Shown here: piece after piece, positions 21,278 through 30,177 of the stretch
Layout of the letters: each line of letters starts with the position of its first letter
Numbering within the stretch: position 1 is the stretch's first letter
Assembly: GCA_031291995.1 (NCBI GenBank)
Contig: JARLHZ010000008.1
Location: 1-32,765, forward strand
DNA: 32,765 nucleotides
Reading direction: 5' to 3'
Source: Candidatus Doudnabacteria bacterium
Lineage (GTDB): Bacteria; Patescibacteriota; Doudnabacteria; UBA920
Made by a program: the position numbers and the translations under genes
Notes under the pieces: model-generated
The model's input: only the letters and a program-made list of their open reading frames with translations
Told to the model about the DNA's origin: nothing
Database searches by the model: none

Positions 21278-21474
21278 GGATTAATTATAGCACGCCGGAA
21301 ATATGGCCTGTTGAAAAGCCGCGCCGAACTGGCTACGATTAATTAATAAGCTGCCCGCCCAGCACGTTGAGGAAACATACAATATTATGCAACAAAATGT
21401 CCGGTTTTTCGGCTGGCATCTTTTTATTTTTTATAAATCCTTTATACTTAATTCAGTCTAAAGGAGGACCCGGC

Positions 21475-21867
21475 ATGGAAACTGCCGTACAAAAAATCCA
21501 GCATGTCATAATGCTGGTTGACGATGAGGCGGCCATTAGAAATCTTGGGCATATGCTTTTAACCCAGGCCGGCTATAACGTGCTTCTTGCCAAAGACAGC
21601 AAGGAAGCACTGAGGATTTTTGCCGACGTTGCGGGACGCGTAGACATTGTGGTTTGTGATGTAGTTATGCCGGGCACATCCGGCATAGTACTCGCCAAAC
21701 AACTGCTGTCAGAAGTCCCCGGGTTGAAGGTCGTGATTATGTCCGGTTATTCGGACGAGGAGACGCATTTGCGCATCAAAGAGGTGGCGGACCATGCTGT
21801 CTTCCTCCGTAAGCCATTCAGGGCTGACGCGCTCTTGGGCGCCATCCAAACTCTCATAACCGCCTGA
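21475..21867 (+). CDS. Single-domain response regulator (CheY-like)
   Basis: A 130-residue stand-alone receiver. The acidic pair is Asp16-Asp17 (MLVDDEAA), the phospho-acceptor Asp62 (VVCDVVMPG), the switch Ser90 (IMSGYS) and the conserved Lys113 (LRKPF). All key residues are present. The start at 21475 is chosen over an in-frame upstream ATG at 21367, because AAGGAGG lies at 21461-21467 and a TATACT -10 at 21443-21448. There is no output domain and no histidine kinase nearby. A terminator follows, so it is expressed alone. Confidence 0.9.
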   Translation: METAVQKIQHVIMLVDDEAAIRNLGHMLLTQAGYNVLLAKDSKEALRIFADVAGRVDIVVCDVVMPGTSGIVLAKQLLSEVPGLKVVIMSGYSDEETHLRIKEVADHAVFLRKPFRADALLGAIQTLITA

Positions 21868-21886
21868 ATCGGCGGACAACCACTCA

Positions 21887-21915
21887 AAAAGCCACGCCGT
21901 ACGGGCCTGGCTTTT
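21887..21915 (+). terminator. Terminator of the response regulator gene
   Basis: AAAAGCCA (21887-21894) pairs with TGGCTTTT (21908-21915), ending in T-rich sequence, 20 bp after the stop. Confidence 0.65.
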
Positions 21916-22028
21916 CATTACGACTTAAGTTCGGGGAAAAAAGGAATTTCACTTATAATTTAAAGCTTATTCACGAACCGGCGGGTCCGGGACTGTAAAA
22001 AAAATATAAAGTTTGTTAGAGTTAATCC

Positions 22029-22799
22029 ATGAAGACAAAAAAAATTCACCTTTTTATTTTAGCCGCCGCATTTTTTTCCGCCGCGACGGCAAGGGCTCAG
22101 TTGGCCATGCCTACCAATGACGGCCTCCAGGCGCGGGTGGAAAATTATTTCGCGGACGCGCCGGCGATGGTTGCCATTGCCCGGTGCGAATCCGGCTTCC
22201 GTCAATACGGGATTAACGGCTCTCCCCTGGCCGGCGGCACCGCTGGGAACTACATAGGCATATTCCAAATAAGCGCCGGGCACGCCCCCGAGGCGCGGGC
22301 TTTAGGTCTGGATATTTACTCGATTGACGGCAACCTGGCCTACGCCAAATATTTGTTCCAAAAACAGGGAACGGAACCCTGGAGCGACTGTGCCTTATCC
22401 GCTCCGACGCCCGCAATCCCGGCGGTCGCCGCAAGTTCGACGCCGCCTTCCCAAACCGGCGCACAGGCTATAACCCAAGGCGCGTTACCTGCTCCCCAAA
22501 CCGCCATCACTTCCCAAATGGCGCCGGTTTTAACTTTAAATTTACAAATCGGAATGATTGACCAGCAAGTAACCGTCTTACAGCAGACGCTGAACACGGC
22601 GGGTTTTAGCGTCGCGGCATCAGGCCCGGGCTCGCCCGGAAACGAAACCAGCAAGTTCGGCGCTCTTACCAAAGCCGCGGTCCAGCGCTTCCAGTGCACG
22701 AAAAATATTACCTGTACCGGCAGCGAATCCACCACCGGCTACGGCCGGGTCGGCCCAAAAACCCGCGCCGCTCTTATAAACGCCTTGCCTAAACAATAG
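22029..22799 (+). CDS. Secreted lysozyme-like transglycosylase with C-terminal PG-binding domain
   Basis: A 256-residue exported protein with a signal peptide at 1-23 (ends ATARA-Q). The catalytic-like domain (about 35-125) has IARCESGFRQYG with the likely catalytic Glu54, then GNYIGIFQIS and GTEPWSDC, the pattern of small lysozyme-like lytic transglycosylases. A Pro/Ala/Thr linker (about 128-170) leads to a peptidoglycan-binding-like repeat (VTVLQQTLNTAGF...FGALTKAAVQRFQ). It probably trims or remodels the cell wall. A TATAAT lies at 21954-21959. The terminator at 22823-22847 closes it. Confidence 0.85.
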   Translation: MKTKKIHLFILAAAFFSAATARAQLAMPTNDGLQARVENYFADAPAMVAIARCESGFRQYGINGSPLAGGTAGNYIGIFQISAGHAPEARALGLDIYSIDGNLAYAKYLFQKQGTEPWSDCALSAPTPAIPAVAASSTPPSQTGAQAITQGALPAPQTAITSQMAPVLTLNLQIGMIDQQVTVLQQTLNTAGFSVAASGPGSPGNETSKFGALTKAAVQRFQCTKNITCTGSESTTGYGRVGPKTRAALINALPKQ

Positions 22800-22822
22800 C
22801 CAACCAAATTAAATTGCCAAAA

Positions 22823-22847
22823 CAAAACCCCCGGAATGGGGGTTTTG
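22823..22847. terminator. Terminator after the lysozyme-like gene
   Basis: CAAAACCCCC-GGAAT-GGGGGTTTTG, perfect 10-bp stem. It lies between convergent genes (22029 plus and 22921 minus) and could serve both. Confidence 0.75.
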
Positions 22848-22920
22848 ACGTTTTATATTATTGAGTTTTGCAACATGCACTATCTTCTAAGAATGATGCG
22901 GCCAAATTCATCAGCGACAA

Positions 22921-24288
22921 TTAGTGATCGTTTCGTCTGTTTTTTTCGGGAGCGTTTATCGGAGAGCCAATTTTAAACCGGTTGAACTGCTCGGGCAAAA
23001 CTGTCGAAATTTCGGAAAACTTTTTTCCAATAGCCGCGAAGGTGGACGAAGAGGTAAACGGCTGTAATTGCCCTCCGGAAATCAAGTAGACAGTCGGGTT
23101 GTTCGGTAATTTTATGACAGCACCGTCAGGCAAATTGGGCAGGCTCGGAAGGCTTGGCAGAGCCGGCAAGCCCGGCAGTGTGGAAGTGGAAAAAGAAATA
23201 GCGGGTGGAACAATTACGGTATCATCGTTGTCACTGCCGTCACCGATGTTGCGGCCGATGCCCAGATGCCTGAAGATATCGGACGTTATGGAAAAAATAT
23301 CCTGGAACTTTTTGCCTCTGGCGTGGAAAATTGCCGCGCTGGTAAACGGCCTGAGGACGCAGTTAACAACCATGTAAACCGTGCTTGAACCCTGGACTTT
23401 GGCCAGAACCCCGTTGCGCAAAGTGCAGGGCGTTGATGTTGGGGTTGGGGTTGGGGTGGAAGTTGCCGAAACCGCGATGTTGCCGCTTAAAGCGGAAACA
23501 AGCGGGGAAGAAGTCGCGGACAGCGCGATTGACCCAACTTGGTTAAACGATAATCCGCTGAAGCTTGCGACCCCGGCGACATCGTTTAAGATTTGAGTAC
23601 CGCTTAGCGTACCCGAAGTTGAGGTCGGGCTGACGGCGGAAACGGAAAGAGTTATGGCGCGGTTGTTGTCGGACGCGACAACATTGCCAAACTGGTCTTC
23701 CACGGAAACCGCGGCTCCAAAAGACTGTCCTAAGGCGACATTGACCGGAGGCTGTACGGTAAAGGCCAATTTATTCGCGGCGCCCGGCACCTGGCTGAAC
23801 AAACCGTAAGAAGTGGTGGTGCTAAGGCCGTTTATGATGCCCGCGCTTAATAGCACGGAGCCTGCTGAAGCCAGAGGCGTACCGCTGCTAACTTTAATTT
23901 TTAGGGGCGTAGTGGAACCAATTACCATTGTTCCGGCAACAGTAGAGCTGGAACTGACGGTGACGCTAAAATGAGCGGCGTCGGGAAAGGAAACCGCGGC
24001 CGAACCGGCCAGGCCGGTACCGGTATAAACGACATTGGCCGCCGAGGACGTGTCCAACATAAAACCGGCCGGCAAAGCCCAGGTCAACGTTCCAACCGGA
24101 ATGTCCCCTGCCGCGCTTTCGGTTAATGTAAGGGCCGGCAATGACATACTGGCGCCGGTGGCGGTATCGGAAGATACGCCGGCGCTTAACGGTACGGTTA
24201 CGGTTGCCGAAGCAAAGGCCGTACCGGAATAGCCGAGCAACAAAGCCGCGGCCATAAGCACAACTGACAACTTATGATTTTTCATCAT
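22921..24288 (-). CDS. Secreted surface protein with Ig-like part and duplicated C-terminal domain
   Basis: A 455-residue exported protein with a signal peptide at 1-27 (ends GTAFA). An N-terminal beta-rich region follows (about 28-165), then an Ig-like stretch with LAFTVQPPVNVALGQSF and VSVEDQFGNVVASDNNRAIT (about 172-275, Big_1-like). After a Pro/Thr-rich linker (TPTPTPTSTP, GGGGTT-type DNA repeats) come two copies of a domain of about 58 residues. The first has VLAKVQGSSTVYMV and RPFTSAAIF, the second AVIKLPNNPTVYLI and QPFTSSSTF. They are separated by a repetitive Leu-Pro segment (LPGLPALPSLPSLPNLP). It is probably exposed on the cell surface. Function unknown. Confidence 0.75.
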   Translation of the reverse strand: MMKNHKLSVVLMAAALLLGYSGTAFASATVTVPLSAGVSSDTATGASMSLPALTLTESAAGDIPVGTLTWALPAGFMLDTSSAANVVYTGTGLAGSAAVSFPDAAHFSVTVSSSSTVAGTMVIGSTTPLKIKVSSGTPLASAGSVLLSAGIINGLSTTTSYGLFSQVPGAANKLAFTVQPPVNVALGQSFGAAVSVEDQFGNVVASDNNRAITLSVSAVSPTSTSGTLSGTQILNDVAGVASFSGLSFNQVGSIALSATSSPLVSALSGNIAVSATSTPTPTPTSTPCTLRNGVLAKVQGSSTVYMVVNCVLRPFTSAAIFHARGKKFQDIFSITSDIFRHLGIGRNIGDGSDNDDTVIVPPAISFSTSTLPGLPALPSLPSLPNLPDGAVIKLPNNPTVYLISGGQLQPFTSSSTFAAIGKKFSEISTVLPEQFNRFKIGSPINAPEKNRRNDH

Positions 24289-24353
24289 GTTATTATCTTA
24301 ATTGTTATATTACCCATTGAAACGCACTTTTGCGAAGTTTGTTTCACTTATTA

Positions 24354-24992
24354 TTAATTAGGATTTTCCAATTTTCCTATTGTCGGAACAAGCCGGTTAA
24401 AACTTGTAATATACGCGTCGGCGCCCGTAACTTTTTTCCGGCCATAGATTATAATTTTCATGCCAGCGGCCCGTGCGGCCTGCAAGTCGGTCGGGGCGTC
24501 GCCGACATAAACGCACTCGTTCGGTTTAACTATTAACTTTTTAGCGGCTAACAGCAAAGGCTCGGGATGAGGTTTGTGGTGTTTAACATGATGCAGCCCC
24601 ACGATAACCTTAAAATACTTTTTCGTTCCCGCAAATTTCAAATACCAATCAAGCCCCGGCTTGGTCCGGCTGCTGGCCAAACCAAGGCGATATTTTTTAT
24701 GCAGTTCCCGCAGAGCCCGATCACTGCCTTCATAAAGTTTATGATACGGCAAATGATCCGTTATTTTGCCGCGAATCTTCTTTAGCCGGCTTTCCAACTC
24801 GTCCACATTCTGAATTTTGTTGACTATCCGCAGAGTTTCATGAATAGGCTGGTAATAAAAATTTTTATGGAAACTGGCGTTGGAAGGAACTTTAAGTTTT
24901 AGCTGCGTGCCCAATTGCTTTAAGTATATCGTCGTGGCTTTATAAGAGTCGAGCAGAACCCCGTCAATATCAAAAATAACCGCTTTTATCAT
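24354..24992 (-). CDS. HAD-family hydrolase (phosphoglycolate phosphatase-like)
   Basis: A 212-residue HAD enzyme. Motif I is FDIDGVLLDS (Asp8, Asp10), the helical cap lies at about 18-90, motif II is the Ser of LASSRTK, motif III a Lys in HHKPHPEP, and motif IV VYVGDAPTDLQAARAAGM. Length and the HKPHPEPLLLAA phrase suit the Gph/beta-phosphoglucomutase-like group. It is third HAD phosphatase in the window. No operon partner; substrate unknown. Confidence 0.85.
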   Translation of the reverse strand: MIKAVIFDIDGVLLDSYKATTIYLKQLGTQLKLKVPSNASFHKNFYYQPIHETLRIVNKIQNVDELESRLKKIRGKITDHLPYHKLYEGSDRALRELHKKYRLGLASSRTKPGLDWYLKFAGTKKYFKVIVGLHHVKHHKPHPEPLLLAAKKLIVKPNECVYVGDAPTDLQAARAAGMKIIIYGRKKVTGADAYITSFNRLVPTIGKLENPN

Positions 24993-25019
24993 AACTTATA
25001 TTTTACCCTATCTGTTGGG

Positions 25020-25056
25020 TATTTGCCAAGCTTCCGAGGTAAACTTGTGGCAAATA
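25020..25056. repeat. Inverted repeat upstream of the orphan gene
   Basis: TATTTGCCA (25020-25028) and TGGCAAATA (25048-25056) are perfect 9-bp arms, extended inward by AAG/CTT. They lie in the 210-bp gap between divergently transcribed genes, so could be an operator or a small hairpin. The rest of the gap shows no clear gene or promoter. Confidence 0.5.
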
Positions 25057-25202
25057 ACTGGATCGTAACGAATTATTTGAAATACGCGGCCATGGCGCGC
25101 CGTTAATATATGTACGCGAATATACCTCCCCCGTACAGGGCGGCAACTCGCGATTGGCGGGACAACAAGCGTATACGCAACATCACTCTATAGGAGGGTG
25201 AA

Positions 25203-25637
25203 ATGAACCTTTCCGTTTTGACGTTGGTTAACAACAATCCGGCCAGAGATATCCGGCGGATTACATTTATCGGCCGCAGCCCCAGCGCAGAAGAAGCACT
25301 GCTTTTGGAAAAGGCTTTCCACGGAAGCAACATCCAAAAACAGAATGTGCTGGACGCGAACTACAACCACCGGGAGCAGGATCTGGCCGCGGATATTTTT
25401 CGCGACTTTGAAACGCATTCCGGCCACAATACGGCCTACGCGCTGTTCAGTACGGAAACCCGCAACTCCGGCTGCATTGTGGCGGCTAAAACATGCGATA
25501 ACCTGGGGGCGCCCCTAATCTTGATTCAGCACCACCACAACGGGACGCTCGATTGCGTCGAAATCTTCGTCCATAATGAGCGCTACGTAATTTCGAACGC
25601 TCATCTCATGGCCATGGGCGGAGGCAGCGCGGCTTAA
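25203..25637 (+). CDS. Orphan 144-residue protein
   Basis: Not recognised. Predicted soluble alpha/beta protein without signal peptide. Notable stretches are RRITFIGRSPSAEEALLLEK, the His-rich LILIQHHHNGTLDCVEIFVH, and the C-terminal LMAMGGGSAA. The start is well fixed by AGGAGG about 6 bases upstream of ATG 25203. Own terminator at 25681-25703. Like the receiver genes at 21475 and 30612, it is an isolated gene with a strong ribosome site. A metal-binding or regulatory role is only a guess from the His cluster. Confidence 0.7.
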   Translation: MNLSVLTLVNNNPARDIRRITFIGRSPSAEEALLLEKAFHGSNIQKQNVLDANYNHREQDLAADIFRDFETHSGHNTAYALFSTETRNSGCIVAAKTCDNLGAPLILIQHHHNGTLDCVEIFVHNERYVISNAHLMAMGGGSAA

Positions 25638-25680
25638 ACGGCAACGACGCCGAAGCGGTGCGATTGCCTCGCAAGCGCAA

Positions 25681-25703
25681 GGGGGTCCTTTTTTCGGACC
25701 CCC
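25681..25703 (+). terminator. Terminator of the orphan gene
   Basis: GGGGGTCC (25681-25688), T6C loop, GGACCCCC (25696-25703), then GATTTATTTT. Confidence 0.7.
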
Positions 25704-25723
25704 GATTTATTTTGATGAAAAAA

Positions 25724-27694
25724 TTACGGTGAATTAGCCGTGGTAAATGTGGTCCTTAGTATTACCGGATTGGGAGTTGTGTACGTGGAATAAAAAGATA
25801 ACCGATAAACCGTATTTGGCAAAAAAACATAATCGGACGTAGCGTTTCCAATACTTGATAAATTTAAAAACTTAGCCTTAATATAGTAAAGGCCATCCGA
25901 AGGATTTAACTGCGATACATAAATATAACCTTGTCTGGACGATTTCACCCGGTTCCAGGAAAAAGCGTACTTCCAAAAACCTTTTAAAAAATCGGCAGGA
26001 GTGGCGGTAAAGCCGCTGAAATTGGTTTTGGCGGTGGATGACTGCCGGAGATCCAGGCTCGGAAGCGTGGGTGCGGTGATTTGACTATTATTGGCGGCAA
26101 AAGTTAAAGTGTTGGCGGTTTGCCAGTCACTGTTTACCGAAGCCGTGGGAGCAATGTCAATCTGGTCAGCCACACTCTGCCCGTTATTTTGACAGGTATT
26201 ATTTTTTAAAATAATGCCGGTGGATTTTCCTAAAATTCTTATACCCCATTGCTGGGTTCCCGTGGAATCGGTATTTGAACAAGTATTACCGTCAATAATC
26301 CAATTTGTGCTTGGCGGGTTAACCCCGTCATCGGTTATTGCAATACTATCGTTTGCATTATTAACAATTGTATTATTGGAGATTGTGCCGTTGTTTGAGG
26401 AGGCAATACTTACAGTATCAAATCCGGCGGCGCCGTTTCCCGATAATGTGTTCCCGGAAATTGTAAATCCGCTGTTGTTCCCGGCGCCGTTCATAACGGT
26501 AAAGCCGCCAATGACAATGCCTTCTTGTGAGTTATTTTTAATAGTATTATTTTGTATTGTAACATTTTGGCTGCCGAAGGCGGACCACAAGCCGCTCGTA
26601 TTGTTTGTAAAAGTATTACCTCGGGCGATTGCCCTGGCGCCACCCGAAAAATCAAGGCCGCTGCCTCCGGCTTGCGGAATGCCGTTGTCGTGGCTGAAAC
26701 AATTTTGTACCGTTGCATCATCGCTTTTCCAAAAACCCATGCCGCTTTCTATTCCATTGCGCACTTCGCAGTTCTGGAATGTTATATGGTTGGCGACCTG
26801 GTCGCCGACAAGCAACCCGTCCACCACGTCGCCGTTCGGCCAGCCTACGCTGCCGTTGCGCTGAGATTTATTGCCATCGATAACTAAATTATCCACGGTA
26901 ACATTGCTGGCCGTCACATCAATGACCCGCATTTTAGTATGAGCCATTAATTCCAAAATCGTTGTTTTCCCCGCTCCTTTAAATATTACGTTTGGTTTGT
27001 TGATAATAATGGCATTTTGGATTGGCTGGCCGTTAGGATAATATTCCACCCCTCCGGCGCTGGTGCCAAGCATATATGTTCCGGCCGGAACGGTAACCGT
27101 TCCGCCAGATGTAGACAAAGCCACAATAGCTTTTTGGATGGCAGGGGCGTCATCGGTAATTCCATCTCCTTTGGCGCCATAGTCTTTAACGTTAACCGAT
27201 GTTGGCGCCGCCGGAGGCAGCGGGCAAGTGATAGTTTTTGGACTAAAATTTAAATCGGCATTTTGTCCCCCGGTGGCGCTTATGCCATATAGATATATTT
27301 GATGGGCATTGCCGTCATTCATTCCGGAATTCGCGTCAAAGGCATAAACAAAACCGTGGTTCTGATCCGCGTAAGGCAGGTCGGTCCTTAACAGATTAGC
27401 GGTAATGGATGTCACAAATGTTCCGGACCAAAAAGGCCCGTCTTTAAATATTTGTATTTGTATGGGAGCCGTAGTATTCGGATCCTTTGCCCAGCCGCTA
27501 ATTTGGCACAAGCTGTTATTTACATCGTCAAATGTACCAACCGGATAATTCGCCGCGGTGCTGTCCGCCAAAACTTTCCCGGTTTGCGCCGTAATTAGTT
27601 CTTGATAACTTAGCGCGTAACTTACCGACGGTATCAAACAAATAAATAACGACAAAAAAATCGGCGCGACAAGTTTGGGCTTTAAAAATGTCAT
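25724..27694 (-). CDS. Secreted right-handed beta-helix protein (pectate-lyase-3 type)
   Basis: A 656-residue exported protein with a signal peptide at 1-27 (ends SVSYA). The N-terminal module (about 35-160) has FDDVNNSLCQISGWAKDP. The beta-helix begins with VNVKDYGAKGDGITDDAPAI (about 168-190), the hallmark of the pectate lyase 3/glycosidase-like superfamily. Many NNT, SNN and GN turns follow up to about 540 (NTIKNNSQEGIVIGG, ISNNTIVNNANDS). The C-terminal beta domain is at about 560-656. A possible -10 (TATAAT, 27724-27719) lies upstream. It could bind or cut polysaccharide; catalytic residues cannot be assigned. Confidence 0.85.
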   Translation of the reverse strand: MTFLKPKLVAPIFLSLFICLIPSVSYALSYQELITAQTGKVLADSTAANYPVGTFDDVNNSLCQISGWAKDPNTTAPIQIQIFKDGPFWSGTFVTSITANLLRTDLPYADQNHGFVYAFDANSGMNDGNAHQIYLYGISATGGQNADLNFSPKTITCPLPPAAPTSVNVKDYGAKGDGITDDAPAIQKAIVALSTSGGTVTVPAGTYMLGTSAGGVEYYPNGQPIQNAIIINKPNVIFKGAGKTTILELMAHTKMRVIDVTASNVTVDNLVIDGNKSQRNGSVGWPNGDVVDGLLVGDQVANHITFQNCEVRNGIESGMGFWKSDDATVQNCFSHDNGIPQAGGSGLDFSGGARAIARGNTFTNNTSGLWSAFGSQNVTIQNNTIKNNSQEGIVIGGFTVMNGAGNNSGFTISGNTLSGNGAAGFDTVSIASSNNGTISNNTIVNNANDSIAITDDGVNPPSTNWIIDGNTCSNTDSTGTQQWGIRILGKSTGIILKNNTCQNNGQSVADQIDIAPTASVNSDWQTANTLTFAANNSQITAPTLPSLDLRQSSTAKTNFSGFTATPADFLKGFWKYAFSWNRVKSSRQGYIYVSQLNPSDGLYYIKAKFLNLSSIGNATSDYVFLPNTVYRLSFYSTYTTPNPVILRTTFTTANSP

Positions 27695-28024
27695 AAATAA
27701 TGGTTACTATTTGCTTTAATTATAGCACTTTTATTTTTGATAGTTTTCCACCCCAGCCGGGAAAATATAAAACGGCGGGGCTAAAATTCCACCCCGCAGC
27801 TTTTTGAGCTTATAGCCTACATATCCCATATCCGACATGCCGGTTGCGTCGGGAAGGATCTGCACCGGACTTAAGGCGTCCGTAAACACCCTTTCGGAAA
27901 AACACTTCTTTTTGTGGACAAACTATTTTTTCACCCGCGCCAAAATCGCCGGTCCGCCGTAGCCGTTGATGCCGATATAAAAGTGTTTTTTAGAAATTCA
28001 GGGAGCGAGGGTTTTTCCGTAAAA
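27695..28024. other. Gene-poor spacer, possible minus-strand coding remnant
   Basis: About 330 bp between the beta-helix gene start and the CDF gene stop. It contains the TATAAT of the beta-helix gene, the hairpin at 27775-27797, and two stop-separated minus-strand segments in one frame (one with FYIGINGYGGPAILARVKK, the next with ALSPVQILPDATGMSDMGYV). They read like protein but have no start or known family. No RNA gene was seen. Confidence 0.3.
27775..27797. terminator. Terminator of the metal-resistance operon
   Basis: GCGGGG (27775-27780) and CCCCGC (27792-27797) with an 11-nt loop. On the minus strand CGTTTTATATTTT follows, on the plus strand AGCTTTTT, so it could work in both directions. 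It is 230 bp past the CDF gene. Confidence 0.6.
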
Positions 28025-28936
28025 TCAGTTGCAATGCCGACAGGCCAAATCCAGCATTTCCGATTCGTGGGCGGAAACCATTTGCAAGGTAGCATGGCTA
28101 ATACGGTATTGCCTGTCCAAAAGGGATTGTATGTTGGCAATTAGTTCCATACGCGGTTTGGCATCCAGTTCGGCAATTTTAAGATGGGCGCTTAAAAAGA
28201 GGCTTTCGCTGCCGGTTTGCCAAATATGCAAATCCCCAACCTCGATTATCCCCGCCTGGGCCGACAGTTTGGCTTTAACTTCCTCAAAATTTACGTCTTT
28301 TGGCACGGAATCAAGCAGCATGTTTAAAGACTCGGCCGGTATTCCGTAGACTTCCTTGAGCAGGAACAGGGAAACGGCGATGGACACAACCGGGTCAATC
28401 CGGTTCCAACCGGTGAAATAAATAATGACCGCGGCAATAACAATGCCCAAAGAAAACAGGGCGTCCTGCATGGAATGCAGCCAGGCGCTTTTTAAGTTGA
28501 GATTCTTTTTGGCGTCTTTTTCCAGAATGTAAGCGGCAAGCCCGTTGCCTAACAGCGAAATAACTGCCACAATCAGCATGGTAAAGCCGGCCACCTGCTC
28601 TGGATGAAAAATCCTGATAACAGATGCCGCCAAGACCCAGCCACTGACACCCAATAAAATTCCGCCGTTGACGAAAGCGATAATTACTTCCACCCTTTTA
28701 TAACCATAAGTCTTTTGATTGGTATTCGGCCGCGCCGAAACTTGTTCTCCCCACCAGCTTAATGACATGGAGCCGATGTCCGTAAAATTATGAAGGGCTT
28801 CGGATATCAAAGCCATGCTTCCGGCAAGAATACCAAATGAAACCTCGGCTATGACAATAATTGAATTTATAAATATTGCCCAAACGAGATTTTTAGGGTT
28901 GCTTGGAACCGCGTGTTCATGGTTGCGCAAAGCCAT
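28025..28936 (-). CDS. Cation diffusion facilitator (CDF) metal exporter
   Basis: A 303-residue transporter that expels divalent metals (Zn, Cd, Co) in exchange for protons. Six transmembrane helices are predicted. The metal-site motifs are HNFTDIG in helix 2 (HxxxD) and HSMQDALFS in helix 5 (HxxxD). The cytoplasmic C-terminal domain (about 205-303) has DLHIWQTGSES and ends with a CRHCN tail that may bind metal. It starts 1 bp after the permease gene, last gene of the ArsR-headed operon. Confidence 0.92.
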   Translation of the reverse strand: MALRNHEHAVPSNPKNLVWAIFINSIIVIAEVSFGILAGSMALISEALHNFTDIGSMSLSWWGEQVSARPNTNQKTYGYKRVEVIIAFVNGGILLGVSGWVLAASVIRIFHPEQVAGFTMLIVAVISLLGNGLAAYILEKDAKKNLNLKSAWLHSMQDALFSLGIVIAAVIIYFTGWNRIDPVVSIAVSLFLLKEVYGIPAESLNMLLDSVPKDVNFEEVKAKLSAQAGIIEVGDLHIWQTGSESLFLSAHLKIAELDAKPRMELIANIQSLLDRQYRISHATLQMVSAHESEMLDLACRHCN

Positions 28937-28937
28937 A

Positions 28938-29906
28938 TTATTTTAAAATAAAGTTAAATAAATATCCGGTAAATATAATCCCAATGCCGACTATTCCGGC
29001 AAACAATAAAATGAGTTTTAGCTTCATTACCTTTTTCAGGATCATAAACTCCGGTAAAGACAGGGCGGTAACCGACATCATAAAAGCCAAAGTTGTCCCC
29101 ATACTGACACCTTTTTCGGTTAAGGCGGAAACCAGAGGAATAACTCCGGCCGCGTTGGAATAAAGCGGAATGCCGATTAGCACAGCCAGCGGCACGCCGT
29201 ACCATTTGCCGCTTCCGGCATATTTGGCCAAAAAGTCAGTTGGAATATAGCCGTGGATCCACGCGCCGATGCCGATGCCGATAAGAATATACGGCCAGAC
29301 TTTTTTTAATATATCCAGGGTATAAGTTTTGGCGTATTCAAAGCGCTCATGCCGGGTCATAGATGGCAATGGCGTTGCTGAATTTACAACAGTTTGGTAG
29401 ACAAACGGTTCAACCAAGCTCTCAACCTTTAATTTACCGATGATAATTCCGGAAACTACGGCAATTACGAGTCCGCTGAAAATATAAATCAGGGCGATTT
29501 TCCAGCCGAATAACCCCAGCAATAAAATTAACGCCACCTCGTTAATCATGGGGGAAGCCACCAAAAAAGAAAAAGTTGTGCCCAGCGGCACGCCTGCCTG
29601 CACAAAGCCCAAAAATAATGGAATCGCGGAACAGGAGCAAAACGGGGTGACTATGCCAAGCAACGAAGCCACGACATTGCCGGTGTATTTATTCTTGTGG
29701 GCCAGGATGTTTCGGATTTTTTCCGGCGGCAAGTAAGAACGGATAATCGACACCGCAAAAATAATTACCGCCAAAAGGATAAATATCTTTAAAGTATCAA
29801 AAATAAAAAAGTTAACCGCTCCGGCAAGCAAAGTCTTAGGCGCGATAGAAAATACGCTGTAGGTTAGCCAATCGGCAAACCATTGCAATGGGGCAAAGAT
29901 ATCCAT
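28938..29906 (-). CDS. Permease, ArsP/COG0701 type
   Basis: A 322-residue membrane protein with about eight to ten helices in two related halves. The signature loop TPFCSCSAIPLFLGFVQAG and SPMINEVALILL in the first half, and GIPLYSNAAGVIPLVSAL in the second, match the ArsP-like permease family (DUF318). Some members export methylated arsenicals, others metals. It lies between the thioredoxin-like and CDF genes behind an ArsR regulator, a known gene neighbourhood. Specificity for arsenic is inferred from context. Confidence 0.88.
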   Translation of the reverse strand: MDIFAPLQWFADWLTYSVFSIAPKTLLAGAVNFFIFDTLKIFILLAVIIFAVSIIRSYLPPEKIRNILAHKNKYTGNVVASLLGIVTPFCSCSAIPLFLGFVQAGVPLGTTFSFLVASPMINEVALILLLGLFGWKIALIYIFSGLVIAVVSGIIIGKLKVESLVEPFVYQTVVNSATPLPSMTRHERFEYAKTYTLDILKKVWPYILIGIGIGAWIHGYIPTDFLAKYAGSGKWYGVPLAVLIGIPLYSNAAGVIPLVSALTEKGVSMGTTLAFMMSVTALSLPEFMILKKVMKLKLILLFAGIVGIGIIFTGYLFNFILK

Positions 29907-29913
29907 AGAGTTG

Positions 29914-30159
29914 TTATTTTCCCGCGACTTTTAATATTGCTTTTTTTATTTCTTCCACATTAGGCACAAAACCCACAAAGGCAGGTTTGCCATCTACGGC
30001 CAAAACCGGGCTGGACATTAAACCCATATTTAAAATTTGTTGAATATCGGTAACGTATTCCACATCATCAGCCAATCCCATATCCCTGACCGCGGTTTTT
30101 GTAATTTCAAACAGCTTTTTGCAGGTCGGGCAACCCGATCCCAAAACTTGGATTTTCAT
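29914..30159 (-). CDS. Small thioredoxin-like protein (redox-active disulfide protein 2 type)
   Basis: An 81-residue glutaredoxin/thioredoxin-fold protein. The CxxC is Cys10-Pro-Thr-Cys13 in GSGCPTCKK, with the cis-Pro in MSSPVLAVDG near 54-56. The family commonly sits next to ArsP-like permeases and ArsR repressors, as here, and may deliver reducing power or hand over thiol-bound metal or arsenic. It starts 18 bp after the ArsR gene and ends 7 bp before the permease. Confidence 0.92.
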   Translation of the reverse strand: MKIQVLGSGCPTCKKLFEITKTAVRDMGLADDVEYVTDIQQILNMGLMSSPVLAVDGKPAFVGFVPNVEEIKKAILKVAGK

Positions 30160-30177
30160 GGTTTATGGATTAATTGT

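Noticed and set aside
21367-21474. N-terminal extension of the response regulator from an upstream ATG
   Set aside because: The AAGGAGG site and the -10 box point to the ATG at 21475, which gives a standard receiver.
26214-26864. 216-codon plus-strand ORF opposite the beta-helix gene
   Set aside because: Pro/Leu-rich mirror of the repetitive Asn-rich beta-helix codons; no start signals.
27733-28000. Possible pseudogene on the minus strand
   Set aside because: Protein-like segments exist but with a stop between them, no start, no recognised family, and overlap with a terminator hairpin; recorded only as a spacer note.
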